The position numbers and the translations under genes are program-made. A model generated the notes under the pieces. That model had not been told where the DNA came from, ran no database searches, and saw only the letters and a program-made list of their open reading frames with translations. This document shows positions 5,162-8,374 of a stretch of DNA of 8,374 nucleotides, one piece after another. The first letter of the stretch is position 1. The number at the start of each line of letters is the position of its first letter. Source of the stretch: Phycisphaerae bacterium (GTDB taxonomy: Bacteria > Planctomycetota > Phycisphaerae > Phycisphaerales > SM1A02); assembly GCA_002683195.1 (NCBI GenBank), contig NYSW01000019.1, forward strand, positions 44,233-52,606, in the 5' to 3' direction.

Positions 5162-6091
5162 ATGACCCGAATCCGAACCGTGGATCCGGTGATGGCCGCC
5201 CGGCGTGCCGCGGAGTTCACCAGTCGATCGATCAAGAAGGAATCGAAGATCGCCGCCCTGCGGCTCGCGATCTCGATGACCGATCTCACCACCCTCGAGG
5301 GCGCCGACACGCCGGAGCGGGTCCGGACCCTCTGTGACCGCGCCCGCCGCCCCGTTCCCGGCACCTTCGATCCACCGATCCCGACCGTCGCCGCGGTCTG
5401 CGTCTATCCATCGATGATCCAGGCCGCCCGCGAGCGGCTGGCGGGGTCCTCGATCCGAATCGCGAGCGTGGCGACCGCGTTTCCCAGCGGCCAGTCACCA
5501 CTGGAGCTCCGTCTGGCGGAAGTGGCGGCGGCGGTGGAAGGCGGTGCGGATGAAATCGACATGGTCATCAATCGGGGAGCCTTCCTGGCCGGCCGGTACG
5601 ACGAGGTCCAGGACGAGATCGCCGCCGTGAAGCGAACCTGCGGAGCCGCCCACCTGAAGGTCATCCTGGAAACCGGGGAACTGGGGACCCTGGATCGGGT
5701 TCGACTGGCTTCCGACCTGGCCCTGGAGGCCGCCCTCTCGGAGCCGGTGGATGGCGAGAAATGCGAACCGGGAGAGGTCTTCATCAAGACCTCCACCGGC
5801 AAAATCTCACCCGCGGCGACAATGCCCGTGGTCCTGGTGATGCTGGAAGCCATTCGAGATCGTTGGCTGGCAACTGGTGAATCAGCCGGTATGAAGCCCG
5901 CAGGAGGGATTCGTACCGCCAAGAGTGCCATCCATCATCTGGTGATGCTCCGCGAAACCCTCGGGGATTCCTGGTTGGATCCGGGCCTGTACCGGTTCGG
6001 CGCCTCGAGCCTCCTCGACGATCTCGGACGCCAGATTCTTCGTTACTCCAACGGGCGCTATGCCGGAGCCGGCGACGTACCTTCGTCCTGA
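5162..6091 (+). CDS. deoC: Deoxyribose-phosphate aldolase, DERA-like
   Basis: Cleaves 2-deoxy-D-ribose 5-phosphate to acetaldehyde and D-glyceraldehyde 3-phosphate in nucleoside salvage; class I aldolase, cytosolic. 309 residues from ATG 5162, which has GGAG seven bases upstream; a start at 5141 would add seven unsupported residues. Motifs in order: DLTTLEG (41-47), AAVCVYP (77-83), EIDMVINRG (131-139, Asp133), HLKVILETGELGTL (164-177), FIKTSTGK (207-214, Schiff-base Lys209), MKPAGGIRT (244-252, Lys245) and YRFGASSLL (277-285). Length and ending (GRYAGAGDVPSS) follow the long DERA form known from animals rather than the shorter E. coli form. About a dozen extra residues (around 192-205, acidic, containing Cys201) precede the catalytic FIKTSTG strand. 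It is probably transcribed alone or with the upstream small operon. All catalytic residues are intact. Confidence 0.96.
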   Translation: MTRIRTVDPVMAARRAAEFTSRSIKKESKIAALRLAISMTDLTTLEGADTPERVRTLCDRARRPVPGTFDPPIPTVAAVCVYPSMIQAARERLAGSSIRIASVATAFPSGQSPLELRLAEVAAAVEGGADEIDMVINRGAFLAGRYDEVQDEIAAVKRTCGAAHLKVILETGELGTLDRVRLASDLALEAALSEPVDGEKCEPGEVFIKTSTGKISPAATMPVVLVMLEAIRDRWLATGESAGMKPAGGIRTAKSAIHHLVMLRETLGDSWLDPGLYRFGASSLLDDLGRQILRYSNGRYAGAGDVPSS

Positions 6092-6099
6092 GCTCATCC

Positions 6100-6123
6100 A
6101 CAAGTTTTTTTCTAGCAACTTGT
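6100..6123. promoter_or_regulatory. 7-bp inverted repeat with a T-tract, downstream of deoC
   Basis: ACAAGTT (6100-6106) and AACTTGT (6117-6123) are perfect inverted copies around a 10-base spacer that begins with five T. It lies nine bases after the deoC stop, in an A/T-rich patch that stands out from its surroundings. It could be an operator for the downstream kinase; as a terminator it would be unusual, because the T-run is in the loop on the plus strand. Confidence 0.4.
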
Positions 6124-6137
6124 TGTCGGGCCAAGAC

Positions 6138-6166
6138 GTGGAAATCATCGGCAGAATTCGTATAGT
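6138..6166 (+). promoter_or_regulatory. Weak promoter candidate for the downstream kinase
   Basis: TATAGT at 6161-6166 resembles a -10 box (five of six to TATAAT). The hexamer 17 bases upstream, GTGGAA, is a poor -35. If used, transcription would start near 6173, giving a leader of about 125 bases. This rests on pattern alone. Confidence 0.2.
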
Positions 6167-6170
6167 GCAG

Positions 6171-6187
6171 GGCCGGAAGGTTCGGCC
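6171..6187 (+). other. Short hairpin in the kinase leader
   Basis: GGCCG (6171-6175) pairs with CGGCC (6183-6187) around GAAGGTT. Small and GC-rich; possibly a leader hairpin near the 5' end of the kinase transcript. The rest of 6092-6299 shows no gene I can support. Confidence 0.25.
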
Positions 6188-6299
6188 GATCTCTCCTGAC
6201 ACAGGCATTTCGAGGTCATCGAATCACTTTTTCATGTCTCGGTCCTCTTCCGAAGGATCGATGTCGACCCCTGCGTGACCCCAGTTGTAACACCGTCCC

Positions 6300-7130
6300 G
6301 TGAAGCTTCCTGAACTCATCCATGGCTACCGAGTGCTCAAGCACATCGGCTCTGGCGCCGCAAGCGAGATTTTCTGCGTCTTCGATCCGAAGACCAGCGA
6401 GGTCTTTGCGCTCAAGCAGGTGATCCTGGACGAGAAGAAGGACAAGGACGATCGCTTTCTGGTCCAGGCGGAAAACGAAGTCAGGGTCTCCAAGAAGCTG
6501 TCGCACCCGGCGGTCCGGCGCATCCACAGCGTCGAGAAGGTCCGACCTCGCGGTTGGGCTCGAAACGAAGTCATCGTCCTCATGGAACTGGTCGACGGCC
6601 AGTCGCTCGACCAGCTGGTCGGCATCCCCATCGACGAGAAGATCAAGATCTTCCGGGAGGTCGCGGATGCGATGGCCCACATGAACGACAAGGGCTACGT
6701 TCACGCGGACATGAAGCCGACCAACGTGCTCATCACGGCGGAAGGTCGGATCAAGGTGATCGATCTCGGCCAGGCACACCCGATCGGGAAGCCCAAGGAA
6801 CGCATCCAAGGCACGCCCGGTTTCATGGCCCCGGAACAGGCGGACGTCGAACCGTTGAGTGAACGCACCGACGTCTACAACTTCGGGGCGACGATGTACT
6901 GGATGCTGACCGGCCAGGAAGTTCCGACCGCCGGACCGGGCTCACGTGGCCAGGCTACGGTGCCTCCGCTGGCGAATCGCATCAATCCCGATATTCCGAT
7001 CGAGCTTGCCGAGGTCGTGAATCTCTGCCTCGAACCCAACGCCCATGGACGTTGGAAGAACATGCACGCCGTCGTCCGACAGCTCGACAAGATCTCCGAG
7101 CATCACGGTGCGAAGACCCGGTCGGCCTGA
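6300..7130 (+). CDS. Ser/Thr protein kinase-like protein, non-RD type (HADMKP/DLG)
   Basis: A compact kinase domain with no added module, 276 residues, no membrane segment. Motifs in order: glycine loop IGSGAASEIF (16-25), Lys39 in FALKQV, an alpha-C segment around QAENEVRVSKKL (56-67), hinge VLMELVDG (93-100), catalytic loop HADMKPTN (135-142, Asp137 and Asn142 kept), DLGQAHPIG (155-163) in place of DFG, KERIQGTPGFMAPEQ (166-180) and TDVYNFGATMYWMLTG (190-205). The Arg before the catalytic Asp is replaced by Ala, so regulation by activation-loop phosphorylation of the usual RD type is unlikely; catalysis is still plausible. I recognise this variant from other planctomycetes, without a known substrate. 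GTG 6300 is the first start after the in-frame stop TAA at 6288; it has no Shine-Dalgarno site, and the 208-bp leader hints at separate transcription from deoC. Confidence 0.9.
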   Translation: MKLPELIHGYRVLKHIGSGAASEIFCVFDPKTSEVFALKQVILDEKKDKDDRFLVQAENEVRVSKKLSHPAVRRIHSVEKVRPRGWARNEVIVLMELVDGQSLDQLVGIPIDEKIKIFREVADAMAHMNDKGYVHADMKPTNVLITAEGRIKVIDLGQAHPIGKPKERIQGTPGFMAPEQADVEPLSERTDVYNFGATMYWMLTGQEVPTAGPGSRGQATVPPLANRINPDIPIELAEVVNLCLEPNAHGRWKNMHAVVRQLDKISEHHGAKTRSA

Positions 7131-7151
7131 TCATCCCTGATCATCCCTGAT
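7126..7151. repeat. Period-10 tandem repeat across the kinase stop codon
   Basis: CCTGATCATC repeats about 2.6 times, starting inside the last codons of the kinase and running into the 54-bp convergent spacer. The kinase stop TGA (7128-7130) recurs at the same phase 10 and 20 bases on. No hairpin terminator is apparent between the two convergent genes. Confidence 0.7.
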
Positions 7152-7184
7152 ATTGGCGGACTTGAGGTCCACGGAAAACCACGC

Positions 7185-8108
7185 TCAGGCTCCAGAAGGG
7201 TGCCAGATCGTCTTGGTCTCGGTGAACGGTTCGATGGTCCACGGGGAATGCCGGGCCTCATCGTCATGCCAGTCCGTGGTGGCCGCGTCGTCGAGTCGCA
7301 CTCGCTTCAGGTTTTCCGCCGCTCCGAGTTCGAGCACCCGGCGTTCCTCCGCCGTCTCGAAGACTCCACCGATCGCATCGATGTCCCGATGCGTGGCGCA
7401 CTCGGGAATCAGTTCCTCGCGGAGACCGGTCAGCATGTTGACCACGCCGCCGGGCACGTCGCTGGTGGCGAGAATTTCGGCGAGCGTCATCGCCGGCAGT
7501 GGATTTCGACCGCTCGCCAGCGCCACCACCACGTTGCCACCCGCCAGCATCGGTGCGATCACCGAAACCAATCCCAGCAGGGAGGGGAATTCCGGCGCCA
7601 GGGCGAGGCAGACTCCCGTGGGCTCGGGCATCGTGAAGTCGTGGTACGGACCACTGACCGGATTTCGAGATCCCACCACCTGCGGGTACTTGTCGCACCA
7701 TCCGGCGAAACTCACCAGTCGATCCGTGGACCGCGCCACTTCCGCTCGAGCCTGGGCGGCGGTGGCCTTCCGCCCGGTTCGACCATCCGGCACGGCGCGA
7801 ATCGCGTCCGCGAGTTCGGTCGCCCGGCTCTCCGCCATCTCGGCGATGCGATAGAGGATCTGTCCGCGGTTGTAGGCGTCACGGGCCCACCAGCCGGGTA
7901 GCGCCTTCCGAGCCGACTCGACCGCGTTTCGAAGGTCCTTCCGGCTCGCCCGGCAGCAGTGGGCGACCACTCGTTCCTGAGCATCGTGGATGATCATCGT
8001 CCGGCCACTCTCGGTCCGGGGAAAAGCGCCTCCGATGAAGAGCTTCCAGGTCTTGAGGACTTCGACTCGCGGCAAGGGAGAACTCCGGTGGTGGGCCTGA
8101 TCCCCCAT
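7185..8108 (-). CDS. Truncated aldehyde dehydrogenase-fold protein lacking the catalytic-Cys domain
   Basis: 307 residues against about 480-500 for a normal ALDH. The N-terminal, cofactor-binding-type half is recognisable: WKLFIGGAF (21-29), [15 protein letters not shown] (161-175), [11 protein letters not shown] (187-197), [10 protein letters not shown] (219-228) and LELGAAE (259-265). The chain then ends after about 40 more residues with [11 protein letters not shown], so the domain holding the nucleophilic Cys is absent. The usual PWNFP Asn is Glu173 and the usual KP Lys is Leu197, so the remaining key residues have changed too; only Glu260 of the ELGG motif remains. The frame is open with a strong ribosome site (TGGAGG five bases before ATG 8108), so it is probably expressed rather than decaying. 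Short ALDH homologues accompany full-length ALDH and deoC in some bacteria (recalled), suggesting a structural or regulatory subunit. It diverges from the LemA gene by 46 bp. Confidence 0.85.
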   Translation of the reverse strand: MGDQAHHRSSPLPRVEVLKTWKLFIGGAFPRTESGRTMIIHDAQERVVAHCCRASRKDLRNAVESARKALPGWWARDAYNRGQILYRIAEMAESRATELADAIRAVPDGRTGRKATAAQARAEVARSTDRLVSFAGWCDKYPQVVGSRNPVSGPYHDFTMPEPTGVCLALAPEFPSLLGLVSVIAPMLAGGNVVVALASGRNPLPAMTLAEILATSDVPGGVVNMLTGLREELIPECATHRDIDAIGGVFETAEERRVLELGAAENLKRVRLDDAATTDWHDDEARHSPWTIEPFTETKTIWHPSGA

Positions 8109-8154
8109 GCTATCCTCCAGCGCCGACCACTTCCCGACGAACCTGGAGCACTCG
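8109..8154. promoter_or_regulatory. Compact divergent spacer, ALDH-like / LemA genes
   Basis: Only 46 bp separates the two start codons and it contains both ribosome sites: TGGAGG for the minus-strand gene, and GGAG at 8143-8146, eight bases before ATG 8155. There is little room for two separate promoters, so at least one must overlap the opposite gene. I found no convincing hexamer pair. Confidence 0.4.
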
Positions 8155-8374
8155 ATGTCGAATCCGACCCTCGTCCCGTCCCTCGCCGTCGCCCCCGCCC
8201 TGATCGGTGTCGGCGTGGTGCTGGGGATCGTCGTCCTTCTCGGTCTGTTTCTGATCTCGGTCTACAACCGGATCGTCCGGCTTCGGGTGACCTGCAAGGA
8301 ATCGTGGTCGGACATCGACACCGAGCTCCAGCGCAGGCACGATCTGATCCCGAACCTGATCTCCACCGTGAAGG
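8155..8374 (+). CDS. lemA: LemA-family membrane protein (N-terminal part)
   Basis: 73 codons are visible from ATG 8155 (GGAG eight bases upstream) before the right edge. A single transmembrane helix at about 16-36 ([19 protein letters not shown]) is followed by the LemA signature: VYNRIVRL (37-44), [20 protein letters not shown] (49-68) and LISTVKG. The four-helix LemA domain should continue beyond the window. LemA proteins are anchored by their N-terminus, and the biochemical role is unclear; they often sit next to TPM-domain or M48-peptidase genes, which may follow here. A Cys (Cys48) stands where many homologues have Asn or another polar residue. Confidence 0.93.
   Translation, partial: MSNPTLVPSLAVAPALIGVGVVLGIVVLLGLFLISVYNRIVRLRVTCKESWSDIDTELQRRHDLIPNLISTVK

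Noticed and set aside
6234..6278. Possible 14-residue upstream ORF in the kinase leader
   Set aside because: No ribosome site precedes the ATG and the peptide is Ser-rich without any recognisable attenuator feature.
7153..7901. Two overlapping plus-strand open frames of 233 codons opposite the ALDH-like gene
   Set aside because: The minus-strand protein aligns with ALDH motifs across its length and has a strong ribosome site; the plus-strand frames show none.

Overview
The window looks like chromosomal DNA of a planctomycete, most likely from the class Phycisphaerae. The support is high GC, an ECF-type sigma factor placed directly ahead of a Ser/Thr protein kinase, a secreted enzyme carrying paired dockerin-like repeats (the '[12 protein letters not shown]' type) plus runs of 'DGIPD' calcium-binding repeats, and a kinase with the variant loop HADMKP. 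This placement is inference from gene style; no rRNA or other taxonomic marker is present. I see no tRNA, rRNA, CRISPR array, insertion sequence or phage gene.

Layout. (1) 1-1439, minus strand: a two-gene operon of an ECF sigma factor followed 19 bp later by a classical Hanks-type Ser/Thr kinase that runs off the left edge. (2) 1555-2436, plus strand, divergent: a metallo-beta-lactamase-fold hydrolase with a full metal-ligand set. (3) 2437-2585: a spacer packed with four inverted repeats, at least one probably a terminator. (4) 2586-3980: a secreted AA10 lytic polysaccharide monooxygenase (LPMO) with dockerin-like repeats, thrombospondin-type-3-like repeats and a CBM2 module, followed by an 11-bp-stem hairpin. 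(5) 4164-5068: three small exported or membrane-anchored proteins, the last two apparently paralogous, closed by another hairpin. (6) 5162-6091: deoxyribose-phosphate aldolase (DeoC) of the form found in human DERA. (7) 6300-7130: a second, non-RD Ser/Thr kinase with a 208-bp leader. (8) 7185-8108, minus strand: a shortened aldehyde dehydrogenase-fold protein that has lost the catalytic-Cys domain. (9) 8155 onward, plus strand: the start of a LemA-family membrane protein.

How they may work together. The sigma factor and first kinase form a plausible signalling unit. The LPMO is an extracellular enzyme for recalcitrant polysaccharide (chitin or cellulose) and stands alone between hairpins. DeoC makes acetaldehyde and glyceraldehyde 3-phosphate from deoxyribose 5-phosphate, and an ALDH-fold protein nearby suggests aldehyde handling, but the local copy lacks the usual catalytic residues and the two genes converge with a kinase between them. 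The remaining neighbours show no obvious shared pathway.

The most interesting points are the cysteine-free LPMO catalytic domain inside an otherwise Cys-rich multidomain protein, the ALDH pseudoenzyme, the HADMKP/DLG kinase, and the uncharacterised small-protein operon.
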